From Clostridiales bacterium (GTDB taxonomy: Bacteria > Bacillota_A > Clostridia > Oscillospirales > Oscillospiraceae), in the NCBI GenBank assembly GCA_014799485.1, contig JAAVHY010000012.1:1-40218 (forward strand): 40,218 nucleotides of DNA. Reading direction: 5' to 3'. A program made the translations under genes and the position numbers. The notes below the pieces were generated by a model that did no database searches, was not told the origin of the DNA, and was given only the letters and a program-made list of their open reading frames with translations. Positions 16,824-25,486 of the stretch are shown one piece after another. Within the stretch, counting starts at the first letter, position 1; every line of letters starts with the position of its first letter.

Positions 16824-17930
16824 ATGGAAAATAACAAACAATATCCCACCAGTCATAACGAGTCCGGCACGATCCTCATCGTGGACGACGACCCTATCAA
16901 CCGGAAGGTCCTGGGGAAACTGTTCTCCGAGTACTACGCCATCGAGGAGGCGGAGAACGGGCGCGAGGGGCTGTCCCGGATCCTGGATCCGGCCAACCAG
17001 TTCTGCGCCATCCTGCTGGACGTGATGATGCCGGGGATAAACGGGATCGAGGTTTTGATGCAGCTCAAGAACCAGAACCTGACGGAGAAGATCCCCGTGT
17101 TCCTCATCACCTCGGAGACCGGCCTGAGCGTCGTGCAGGGCGCCTATGAGCTGGGGGTCATGGACGTGATCCGCAAGCCGGTGGTGCCCTATGTGGTGCT
17201 CCGGCGTGTGCGCTCCGTCATCGAGCTGTTCGAGGCGCGCAAGCACCTGAGCCGCGTGGTGGAGAGCCAGAACATCGAGCTTCTGGAGCAGCAGGAGAAG
17301 ATCATCCGCCTTAACCAAGGCATGATCGAGGCGCTGGCCACCGCCATCGAGTTCCGCAACGAGGAGTCCGGCGGCCACGTCCAGCGCATCAGCACCATCA
17401 CCCGGGTGATCCTGGAGAACACCACCTTCGGGGCGGAGCTGAGCGAGGAGGAGATCGACAACATCGCACTGGCCTCCATCATGCACGACGTGGGCAAGAT
17501 CACCATCCCGGACGCCGTGCTGTGCAAGCCCGGAAAGCTGACGGATGAGGAATTTGAGATCATGAAGAGCCACACCACAAAGGGTGTGGACATCCTGGAG
17601 CGCATCCCGCAGCTGCGGGACAGCGGGATCTATGACTACGCCCGCGACATTGCCCGGCACCATCATGAGCGCTGGGACGGCAAGGGTTATCCTGACGGGC
17701 TGGCAGGGGACGAGATCTCCCCTTGGGCCCAGGTGGTCTCTTTGGCCGACGTGTATGACGCGCTGAGCTGCGACCGGGTCTACAAGCCCGCCTTCCCCCG
17801 GGCGAAGGTGATCGAGATGATCCTGACGGGCCAGTGCGGTCAGTTCAACCCGGACCTGCTGGAAAGCTTTTTTGACGTAGAGGAACAGCTTTTCCAGCTG
17901 TACAAAAAACAGGAAGCGTTAGCCACTTAA
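16824..17930 (+). CDS. Response regulator with intact HD-GYP domain (predicted c-di-GMP phosphodiesterase)
   Basis: From ATG 16824 the protein has 368 residues. The receiver has acidic DDD at 21-23, acceptor Asp66 in LLDVMMP and Lys118. A coiled linker follows. The HD-GYP domain has HDVGK at 221-225, HTTKG at 250, HHHERWDGKGYPDGL at about 279-293 and ADVYDAL at 308-314. The family hydrolyses cyclic di-GMP, and phosphorylation of the receiver should control this. An earlier ATG at 16782 overlaps the previous stop. I prefer 16824 since AAAGGA precedes it and it matches a typical receiver N-terminus. Confidence 0.9.
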   Translation: MENNKQYPTSHNESGTILIVDDDPINRKVLGKLFSEYYAIEEAENGREGLSRILDPANQFCAILLDVMMPGINGIEVLMQLKNQNLTEKIPVFLITSETGLSVVQGAYELGVMDVIRKPVVPYVVLRRVRSVIELFEARKHLSRVVESQNIELLEQQEKIIRLNQGMIEALATAIEFRNEESGGHVQRISTITRVILENTTFGAELSEEEIDNIALASIMHDVGKITIPDAVLCKPGKLTDEEFEIMKSHTTKGVDILERIPQLRDSGIYDYARDIARHHHERWDGKGYPDGLAGDEISPWAQVVSLADVYDALSCDRVYKPAFPRAKVIEMILTGQCGQFNPDLLESFFDVEEQLFQLYKKQEALAT

Positions 17931-17992
17931 CGGGAACGCTTTTGCGTGACAGAGCAGCGTTTAAAACCCAGTTGTGATAGGTGGCGTCCGAT

Positions 17993-20900
17993 ATGTACCA
18001 TTGCCATATTCAAATTTATCTGGTCAACGTCCAGCGGGGCATTTGTGAGCTTCTCAAAGCAATGCCGCCGCTGGCGCATTTCACCCACGATTTCCTGGAG
18101 AGCGAGCGGCCGGAGAAGGCGCTTTTGGCACAGGCCGATGTGATCCTGGCCGGCTTGCAGGGCACAGACGCGGGGGAACTGCCGCGCCTGCTGTCCGAAG
18201 GGAAAAAGGCGGGCGCGGAGCTCATTTTGCTCGCCGGACGGGAGCAGGTCCGCGCGGCGCTGGACGCCGCGCCGGAGGCCCGGGATATCTGGCCGCTGCC
18301 CATGGAAGAGGAGGAACTCCGTTTCCGCTTCCTGCGGTGGCAACAGGGCTGCCGGCTGGGCCGCGACCACTGGCAGGCCAACCAGTTTTTGAATGCCGTC
18401 ATAGACAGTTCCCCCAACCTTATCTGGTTTAAGGATAAGGACGGCATCCATGAAAAGGTGAACGACAGCTTCTGCAGGACGGTCAACAAATCCAAGGAAC
18501 AGGTGCAGGGCCGCAGGCATGGCTATATCTGGGACGTGGAGGAGGAGGGCTCGGTCTGTGTCGAGTCGGAGTTCGAGGTGATGGACCGGCGGGAGACCTG
18601 CGTTTTCCATGAAACCATCCAAACCGGCGACGGCGAGCGGCTGCTGACCACCTATAAGTCCCCGCTGTACGACCTGGACGGGAGCGTTATGGGCACGGTG
18701 GGCGTAGCCGTCGATGTGACCCGTGAGCGGGCGTATGAGCGGGAGCTCCTGGAGAAGAACCGGGCGCTGGAGATGCTGTTCTCCACCACGGACTGCGGCG
18801 TGATGTGCCATTCCCTGGACGGGACACAGATCATCAGCATCAACCACGCGGCCCTGGCGCTGCTGGGCTACAGCTCCCTGGAGGAGCTGGTGGATGACGG
18901 GTTCAAGCTGGTGGCGCAGTCTGTGCTGGATGAGGACAAGCCAAAGCTTCGGGAATGCATCGCCTCCCTGAAAAAAGAGGGGGACAGCCTCAGTACGGAA
19001 TACCGGGTGCGGCACAAGGATGGGGTAATACGGAACATCCTGGGGAACATCAAGCTGGTAGAGCGGAATGGGGAGCTGTTTTGCCAGCGGTTCCTGCTGG
19101 ACATCACCGACCAGAAGCAGGAGGAAGAAGAGCGCTGGGCGGAAAAGGACCGGGAGCTGCGGTATCAGGAGCAGCTGTTCGATATTTTTTCCACCTTCTT
19201 GTCGGACAACGTCGACGATATCTACATGATGATGGACGGGACGGGGCACAACGTGGAGTTTGTCAGCCCTAATATCGAGCGCGTCCTGGGCGTTTCCGTC
19301 AAGGCCCTTTTGAACGACGCGTGGGCGATCGGCCACGCCGAATACATCACCGGGTATGAGGTGGGCAGTGAGGGCCTGTCGGCCCTGGAACCGGGGATGG
19401 CCCTGGAGCCTATGGAGACCAAGCGCGTCCATCAAAAAACCGGGGAAGAAAAATGGTTCCATGAGAGCGTATACTGCGTATCGGTGCAGGGGGCCAAAAA
19501 GATCATCGTATATATCTCGGACCGGACCCAGGAGCGGACGACCCAAAACGCTTTGAGCGAGGCGCTGAAGATGGCCCAGGCCGCCAACAAGGCCAAGAGC
19601 GCCTTCCTCAGCAACGTCAGCCACGATATCCGCACCCCCATGAACGCCATCATGGGCTTCATCACCCTGCTGCGGGAGGAGGCGGATGACCCGAAGTGCG
19701 TGCGGGAGTACACCAAAAAACTCTCCGCCGCAAGCCAGCATCTGCTGGGCCTGATCAGCGATGTGCTGGACATGACCAAGCTCGAGAGCGGCAGCGCGGT
19801 GCTCAATATCTCTGATCTGAACATTGCGGAAATCATTGAAGAACTCAATGTCATCATCCGGCCCCAGGCCCGGGCAAAGGGACAGACCTTTGATATCGTT
19901 ACCGCCTCCCTCACCCGTGAGCATCTGCTGGGCGACAGGATGAGGATCAACCAAATCCTCATCAATATCCTGTCCAACGCGGTAAAGTACACCCAGGACG
20001 GCGGAAAGATCCGTCTGAGCGTGGAGGAGCTGCCCCAGGTAGATCCAAGCTACAGCCGGCTGCGTTTTACCATCAGCGACAACGGCCAGGGGATGAGCAA
20101 AGAATACCAGCAGATCCTCTTTGAGCCCTTTACCCGGGAGCAGAGCACGGCCTGGAACCAGCTCCAGAGCACCGGCCTGGGCATGGCCATCACCAAAAGC
20201 CTGGTGGACATCATGAACGGCACCATCAAGGTGGACAGCACGCTGGGCGAGGGAAGTACGTTCGTAGTGGAGCTGGAGCTGCGCGTGCAGGCGCAGGAGG
20301 ACGACCCGGAATTTTGGAAGCAGTGCGGCATCGGACGCATGCTGATCACGGACGACGACGAGGATATCTGCCGCGAGGTAGTGAAAAAAATGTCCGGGAC
20401 GGGGGTCCTCACAGAGTACGCCACCAACGGCGCCCAGACCATTGAGCTGCTCCAGAACGCCCGGGAGGCGGGGCGGCCCTATGACCTGATCCTGCTGGAC
20501 TGGAAAATGCCCGACCTGGACGGGCTGGCCACTGCCCGGTTGATTCGGCGCAACGACCCAGACGCCATCCCCATCCTGCTGTTTACGGCCTACGACTGGT
20601 CGGACGTTGAGTCGGCGGCAGCGGAGGTCGGGGTCAACCAGTTCCTGTCCAAACCGTTTTTCCTCAGCAATTTCAAGGAAGTCATCCAGCGGATGAAGGA
20701 CTTGGAGCGGCAAAAGGCCTCCGCCAACAAGTGGGACGGCATCGTGGATGGGAAGCGCGTCCTGGTGGTGGACGACATCGACGTCAACCGGATGATCCTG
20801 ACAAAGATTCTGGGCACCATGGGGGCGGTATGCGACACGGCGGTGGACGGGCAGGAGGCGTTGGAAAAATTCCAGCGCTCCGATCCCGGCGAGTATGACC

Positions 20901-21142
20901 TGATCATAATGGACATCCAGATGCCTCGGCTGGATGGGCACCAGGCCGCCCGCGCCATCCGGGCCAGCGCCCACCCATCGGCCCAGACGATCCCTATCAT
21001 CGCCATGACGGCCAACGCCTATGTGGACGATATCCGGGACGCCTTGGACGCGGGGATGGACGCGCATCTTCCAAAGCCCATCGTGCTGGATCAGCTGAAG
21101 CGCACCATCCAGGAAGTGATGGAACGCAGGGGCGTCCGCTGA
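17993..21142 (+). CDS. Cytosolic multi-PAS hybrid histidine kinase with tandem receivers
   Basis: The protein has about 1049 residues and no membrane helix. The first 105 residues look like a receiver-like fold without an acceptor aspartate (ADVILAGL). Three PAS-type domains follow at about 130-245, 255-375 and 395-515. HisKA carries NVSHDIRTPMNAI with His544. The ATPase domain has DNGQGMS and STGLGMAI. Receivers have Asp836 (LLDWKMP) and Asp974 (IMDIQMP). ATG 17993 is chosen because AGGTGG lies eight bases before it, and a GTG at 17981 has no such site. From the third PAS domain on it parallels the kinase at 12363, so one arose by duplication. It ends the signalling operon. Confidence 0.9.
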   Translation: MYHCHIQIYLVNVQRGICELLKAMPPLAHFTHDFLESERPEKALLAQADVILAGLQGTDAGELPRLLSEGKKAGAELILLAGREQVRAALDAAPEARDIWPLPMEEEELRFRFLRWQQGCRLGRDHWQANQFLNAVIDSSPNLIWFKDKDGIHEKVNDSFCRTVNKSKEQVQGRRHGYIWDVEEEGSVCVESEFEVMDRRETCVFHETIQTGDGERLLTTYKSPLYDLDGSVMGTVGVAVDVTRERAYERELLEKNRALEMLFSTTDCGVMCHSLDGTQIISINHAALALLGYSSLEELVDDGFKLVAQSVLDEDKPKLRECIASLKKEGDSLSTEYRVRHKDGVIRNILGNIKLVERNGELFCQRFLLDITDQKQEEEERWAEKDRELRYQEQLFDIFSTFLSDNVDDIYMMMDGTGHNVEFVSPNIERVLGVSVKALLNDAWAIGHAEYITGYEVGSEGLSALEPGMALEPMETKRVHQKTGEEKWFHESVYCVSVQGAKKIIVYISDRTQERTTQNALSEALKMAQAANKAKSAFLSNVSHDIRTPMNAIMGFITLLREEADDPKCVREYTKKLSAASQHLLGLISDVLDMTKLESGSAVLNISDLNIAEIIEELNVIIRPQARAKGQTFDIVTASLTREHLLGDRMRINQILINILSNAVKYTQDGGKIRLSVEELPQVDPSYSRLRFTISDNGQGMSKEYQQILFEPFTREQSTAWNQLQSTGLGMAITKSLVDIMNGTIKVDSTLGEGSTFVVELELRVQAQEDDPEFWKQCGIGRMLITDDDEDICREVVKKMSGTGVLTEYATNGAQTIELLQNAREAGRPYDLILLDWKMPDLDGLATARLIRRNDPDAIPILLFTAYDWSDVESAAAEVGVNQFLSKPFFLSNFKEVIQRMKDLERQKASANKWDGIVDGKRVLVVDDIDVNRMILTKILGTMGAVCDTAVDGQEALEKFQRSDPGEYDLIIMDIQMPRLDGHQAARAIRASAHPSAQTIPIIAMTANAYVDDIRDALDAGMDAHLPKPIVLDQLKRTIQEVMERRGVR

Positions 21143-21181
21143 CTTTAGGCCCTTTCGGACGGCAGTAACCGCGATAAACGC

Positions 21182-21218
21182 AAAAGAAGCACCCCACAGT
21201 ATGTGGGGTGCTTCTTTT
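21182..21218. terminator. Bidirectional terminator between kinase and helicase genes
   Basis: A perfect 15-base stem (AAAAGAAGCACCCCA / TGGGGTGCTTCTTTT) with a seven-base loop has T-rich ends on both strands. It can end both the plus-strand kinase operon and the minus-strand helicase operon. The remaining bases to 21423 show no gene. Confidence 0.85.
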
Positions 21219-21423
21219 GTGCTTTTGATGGGCATTCTCGGACAAAAAGCGGGCATACCGTAATATTTCGCGGCGATAGAGGACATTCCGATATCCTCAG
21301 GCCCGTATCTCAGCAAAAAATAGTCCAATCTGGATTTCACCCACTTGGTCAAAATAGTTCCACTCTAAGCCGCCCGGGCCCGACAAGCGCCCAAAAATAT
21401 GGAACGATCCAGCACTATATAAG

Positions 21424-23664
21424 TCACGGCAGCACGGCGGCTTCCCAGCTCAAAACCGTTTCCCGAAGCCCGTCCAGATCCAGCACGCCGTAGGCGAAGC
21501 CCTTCTTCACCAGCTCGTCCGGGAGGAATTCGTCGTACTTGTCGAACAGGGGCAGCTCCTTGGCGTAGACCAGCTCCAGCGGGTCGATGGGCTTGCGGAT
21601 CTCCTCGGATACCACCTGGAAAAACGTCCGCTCGTCCGCCTTCATGGTGAACTGCATATAGTAGGGCCGGGCGGAGTCGAAATTCCGCATCCCCAGGCGG
21701 TCAGCGCATTTGACCTTCAAAAACCGCTCCAGGGCGAGAAAGGCGTAGGTCCCCACCCAGGGCAGCAGGCACCACATATTGCCCCCCAGGTTGAGCAGGG
21801 GCTTTTCGACGGTGCCGGAGCGGCTGGCCGTGAACCGGGCGTTTTCCAGGCGGGCCACCGCGTTTTTCATCAGGTAGGGGTACTGCTTTTCCTCCCGCAA
21901 AACCTGCCGCATCTTTTGCAGGATTTTCGTATGCAGGTCCCCGGGGCACAGCCCGAAATAGGCCGGGATGCTGCCCTTTACCTGCTCGCAGTACACCAGA
22001 TGGCGCTTGCGGTCGATGTCCAGCACCACCCAGACGTGGCCCGCGATGGCCAGCTTCTCCCCCACCGGGGGCGGCAGCACCACCGTGCCCAGCTCCTGGG
22101 CCTCGCTGCGGACGGTGTACTCCTCGTTCTCCTGGAACACGCCGTAGAACTTGTAGGAGTTTACCACCCGCTCCCCGGCCAGGCCCACGATCAGGCCGCC
22201 CTGCTCGGTACGCTGGATGTGGTCGGTTTGGATGAGGTGGCGCAGCAGCGCCTTGTAGTCCTCCTGAGAGATGCGGTGGAAATAGCGCAGCCGCAGCACC
22301 TGGTCCGCCAGGGCGCGGGGGGACAGCTCCCCGCAGGAGGCCAGGGTGGACATGGTCTGGTGGTACAGCAGGCTGTAGGGCAGGCGGTCCAGCCGGGGGG
22401 GCTCCACCCAGCGCTCCTCCAAATAGAGCTGCACCAGCGCGATGCCCTGGATCAACGTCCAGGGGATAGTGGCGGGCAGCATGGCCCGGGCCTCCGGCTC
22501 GTCCTCCCGCATGACGAACCACATCTCCGGCGGCAGCTCCCGCCGCCCGGTGCGGCCCATGCGCTGGAGGAAGGAGGACACCGTCCAGGGCGCGTCGATC
22601 TGGAACGCCCGCTCCAGCCGCCCGATGTCGATGCCCAGCTCCAAGGTGGCGGTGGTAACGGTGGACATCCGCTGGGACTCGTCCTTCATCACCTCCTCCG
22701 CCGTCTCCCGGTAGGAGGCGGACAGGTTGCCGTGGTGAATGAGGAAGCGGTCCGGCTCATGGGCCCGCTCGCAGTACTGCCGCAGGGTGGTGGTGACCGT
22801 CTCGCACTCCTCCCGGGAGTTGACGAACACCAGGCACTTCTTGCCCCGGGTGTGCTCGAAAATATAGCCCAGGCCGGGGTCGGCGTTGTCGGGGGCCTGG
22901 TCGGTTTTTTCGTCCAGCACCGGCAGGGCGTCGATGTCCGTCCGTCCCTCCCCGGCCTGTACGTCCTTCACATAGAAGTGCTCCATGCTTAGCCGCCATT
23001 TGGCCCCCTTGGCCTCGATTTTGGGGATGATGGTGCCCCGCCCGGTATCCAGGGCCAGGAACTCCCCTGTCTTTTCCGGCTCGCCCATGGTGGCGGACAG
23101 GCCGATGCGCCGGGGGGTGACCCCCGCCAGCCGGGACAGCCGCTCGATGAGGCACAGGGTCTGCCCGCCCCGGTCCCCACGCAGGAGGGAGTGGACCTCG
23201 TCGATGACCACAAACCGCAGGTCGCCGAACAGGTGGGGGATGGCCGCGTGCTTGTGGAGCAGCATGGCTTCCAGCGATTCCGGGGTGATCTGGAGGATGC
23301 CGGAGGGGTGCTTCATCAGCCTGTCCTTGTGGCTTTGGGCCACGTCGCCGTGCCAGTGCCAGACGTGGATATCCGCCTCTTCGCACAGGTCATTGAGCCG
23401 GGAAAACTGGTCGTTGATAAGGGCCTTCAGCGGGCCGATGTAGAGACAGCCCACCGAGGACGGCGGGTTTTCGGAAAACAGGGTGATGATGGGGAAGAAC
23501 GCCGCCTCCGTCTTGCCGGAGGCGGTGGAGGCCGTCAGCAGTACGTGCTCGTCCGTATTGAAAATGGCCTGGGCGGCGGCCACCTGGATGGCACGCAGGC
23601 TTTCCCAGCCGTTGCGGTAGATGTACTCCTGCACGAAGGGGGCGTAGCGGTCAAAGATGCTCAT
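21424..23664 (-). CDS. DEAD/DEAH-box helicase of a Shango-like defence cassette
   Basis: The 746-residue SF2 helicase has motif I TASTASGKTEAAF (44-56), motif II DEVH (155-158), motif III SATM (190-193) and motif VI QRMGRTGR. The long C-terminal part is as in Lhr/BrxHI-like helicases. ATG 23664 follows AAGGAGG, and an ATG six codons upstream lies before that site and is rejected. Together with the TerB and ATPase genes it matches the composition of the Shango anti-phage system (TerB, ATPase, helicase). It presumably acts on invading DNA. It ends at a bidirectional terminator. An unrelated VOC gene separates it from the ATPase gene. Confidence 0.9.
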   Translation of the reverse strand: MSIFDRYAPFVQEYIYRNGWESLRAIQVAAAQAIFNTDEHVLLTASTASGKTEAAFFPIITLFSENPPSSVGCLYIGPLKALINDQFSRLNDLCEEADIHVWHWHGDVAQSHKDRLMKHPSGILQITPESLEAMLLHKHAAIPHLFGDLRFVVIDEVHSLLRGDRGGQTLCLIERLSRLAGVTPRRIGLSATMGEPEKTGEFLALDTGRGTIIPKIEAKGAKWRLSMEHFYVKDVQAGEGRTDIDALPVLDEKTDQAPDNADPGLGYIFEHTRGKKCLVFVNSREECETVTTTLRQYCERAHEPDRFLIHHGNLSASYRETAEEVMKDESQRMSTVTTATLELGIDIGRLERAFQIDAPWTVSSFLQRMGRTGRRELPPEMWFVMREDEPEARAMLPATIPWTLIQGIALVQLYLEERWVEPPRLDRLPYSLLYHQTMSTLASCGELSPRALADQVLRLRYFHRISQEDYKALLRHLIQTDHIQRTEQGGLIVGLAGERVVNSYKFYGVFQENEEYTVRSEAQELGTVVLPPPVGEKLAIAGHVWVVLDIDRKRHLVYCEQVKGSIPAYFGLCPGDLHTKILQKMRQVLREEKQYPYLMKNAVARLENARFTASRSGTVEKPLLNLGGNMWCLLPWVGTYAFLALERFLKVKCADRLGMRNFDSARPYYMQFTMKADERTFFQVVSEEIRKPIDPLELVYAKELPLFDKYDEFLPDELVKKGFAYGVLDLDGLRETVLSWEAAVLP

Positions 23665-23703
23665 GGGGCGCCTCCTTAACATAATCTTTCGATAAGTTGA
23701 TAT

Positions 23704-24126
23704 TTACCGCTCTGTCTGCTCTGTCATAATTCCCCAGCGAATCCCAAATTTATCAACAAAAACGACTCGGCAGGAACTATACGGCGTCGCTCCTATTTCA
23801 TATATTGTCTTGCTTCCTTCCTTCATGATTTCATATGCCCGTTGGACTTCCTCTTTCGTATCGAGCATAACGGTAAGGAAGTTAGAATAACACGTTTGAA
23901 ATTCAATATCCACATGGTCGCTCATAATAATTCTTTGGCCGGCCAACACAAGCTCCGAATGATATATATACCCTTTTTGATTTTCTTTGAGCAATGGATT
24001 ATATTCGGGGTCATCTGCTTCCCCATATGTGATGAGACAGCTGATTTTTCCATGAAATGCCTTTTCATACAGATGAATTGCTTCCCGGCAATTTCCTCCA
24101 AAATTTAGCGTAGGCACAATTTGCAC
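23704..24126 (-). CDS. VOC family protein, PhnB-like (insert in the TerB-ATPase-helicase operon)
   Basis: The 140-residue protein begins with IVPTLNFGGNCREAIHLYEKAF, the hallmark of PhnB-like members of the glyoxalase/VOC superfamily, and ends with DKFGIRWGIM. Catalytic function is unknown, and such proteins are often annotated as glyoxalase or resistance proteins. It starts at GTG 24126 behind AAAGGAGG. By hand count it is only about 41% G+C, far below its neighbours. The gap before it is AT-rich too, suggesting later insertion into the operon. It is complete, with its own ribosome binding site. Confidence 0.87.
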   Translation of the reverse strand: MQIVPTLNFGGNCREAIHLYEKAFHGKISCLITYGEADDPEYNPLLKENQKGYIYHSELVLAGQRIIMSDHVDIEFQTCYSNFLTVMLDTKEEVQRAYEIMKEGSKTIYEIGATPYSSCRVVFVDKFGIRWGIMTEQTER

Positions 24127-24172
24127 TTTTGATCCTCCTTTCCGCCAATTAAAATTTTTCCCTCTGTGCTAC

Positions 24173-25486
24173 TCACAGCTCAAATTCCGCGAACTGCTCC
24201 TGGGTGGACGCCTCCTGCACCGCGTTTTGGGCGTAGGTAAAGTCCTCGCTGCCCAGCAGCTCCCGCACCTTCACGTCCGGGTTTTGGTACACGATGTCCA
24301 GCACCTCAATAAAGTCCCGGATGACCTCCCGGGGGGTGATGTGGGCGTCCGCGCCGATGCGGCCAAACTCGATCTCGATGAAGTCCGCCATGTCCTGCTG
24401 GGTGACGATCTGGGGGTACTCGTACAGCCCCGCGTGGATGTCCGCCAGCTTTTCCACCAGGATCAGCATCTCCTCCGGGGTGAGGGGCTGGAGCCGGATC
24501 ACCGGGGACAGCAGGTCCTTGTGCGTCCCGGAAAAGCGCCCCTCCGCCAGCCGGGAGCGCAGGGCCTCATAGCTGTAGACCCCCCGGCGGGGGTCCTCCA
24601 TGCACTGGGGCGTGCCGCACAGAATAATACCCAGGTGCTGGGCCTTGCCTTGCATGGTGTCATTGTACATGGTGAGGATTTTTTCGTAGTTATACTGCCG
24701 GGTGATGGCGTTGGGGATCTTGTAGATGTTCACCAGCTCGTCAATGAGGATGAGCATACCGGCGTAATTCGCCTGCTTTAAGAAACAGGCGAAGAGCTTG
24801 AGATATTCGTACCAGTCGTCGTCGGTGATGACGATATTGACCCCCAGCTCCTGCCGGGCCTCGGTCTTGGTGGCGTATTCCCCCCGGAACCATTTCAGCA
24901 CCTTGGCCTTCGTCTCGTCGTCCCCGGAGAGGTGGGCCCGGTAGTAAAGGGTGAGCAGACGGGCGAAGTCAAAGCCGTGGACCATCTCGCTTAGCGAGCC
25001 GATGACGGCGGAAATCTCTTTCTCCACCAGCGGGGCCAGCCCCGGGTCGGTGATACCCAGGCCGGAGGAGGCCACGACCTCCTGCTGCACGCCGCTGATC
25101 CAGCGGTCCAGGATCAGGGACAGCGCGCCGCCCTCGGGCTTTGTCTTGGTGGACATGTTGCGGATGAGCTCCTTGTAGGTGGCCAGCCCCTGGCCCCGGG
25201 TGCCCTGGAGCCGGCGCTCCGGGGAGAGGTCGGCGTCCACCACCACGAAATCCTTGGCCATCACGTAATTTCGGATGGTCTGGAGCAAAAAGCTCTTGCC
25301 GCTGCCGTACTTGCCCACGATGAAGCGGAAGGACGCGCCGCCGTCGGCGATGATGTCCACATCGTGGAGCAGGGCGTCGATCTCGGCCTTCCGGCCCACG
25401 GTGACATAGGGCAGGCCAACCCGGGGCACAACGCCGCCCTTCAGGGAGTTCATCAATGTCTGGGCGATCCGTCTGGGTATTTTCAT
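24173..25486 (-). CDS. P-loop ATPase (BrxC/BrxD/DUF2791-like) of a Shango-like defence cassette
   Basis: The 437-residue protein has Walker A GKYGSGKS at 58-65 and Walker B LILIDE at 245-250. PRRIAQTLMNSLKGGVVPR at the N-terminus is typical of ATP-binding proteins of BREX-like and TerB-linked loci. It also has an ILCGTPQ sensor-like strand near residue 307. It overlaps the TerB gene by four bases (ATGA), so the two are translationally coupled and probably form a complex. The presence of a helicase gene in the same operon supports a DNA-directed role. Its exact activity is not known from sequence. Confidence 0.88.
   Translation of the reverse strand: MKIPRRIAQTLMNSLKGGVVPRVGLPYVTVGRKAEIDALLHDVDIIADGGASFRFIVGKYGSGKSFLLQTIRNYVMAKDFVVVDADLSPERRLQGTRGQGLATYKELIRNMSTKTKPEGGALSLILDRWISGVQQEVVASSGLGITDPGLAPLVEKEISAVIGSLSEMVHGFDFARLLTLYYRAHLSGDDETKAKVLKWFRGEYATKTEARQELGVNIVITDDDWYEYLKLFACFLKQANYAGMLILIDELVNIYKIPNAITRQYNYEKILTMYNDTMQGKAQHLGIILCGTPQCMEDPRRGVYSYEALRSRLAEGRFSGTHKDLLSPVIRLQPLTPEEMLILVEKLADIHAGLYEYPQIVTQQDMADFIEIEFGRIGADAHITPREVIRDFIEVLDIVYQNPDVKVRELLGSEDFTYAQNAVQEASTQEQFAEFEL

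Noticed and set aside
17927..21352. A minus-strand open reading of 1141 codons
   Set aside because: It is the mirror of the second hybrid kinase. High-GC codon bias keeps the opposite strand open. The translation is rich in His/Gly/Val/Asp without any domain, and the plus frame has clear kinase motifs.
21219..21423. A gene or small RNA between kinase and helicase
   Set aside because: No coding frame with a ribosome binding site and no clear promoter or structure beyond the shared terminator.
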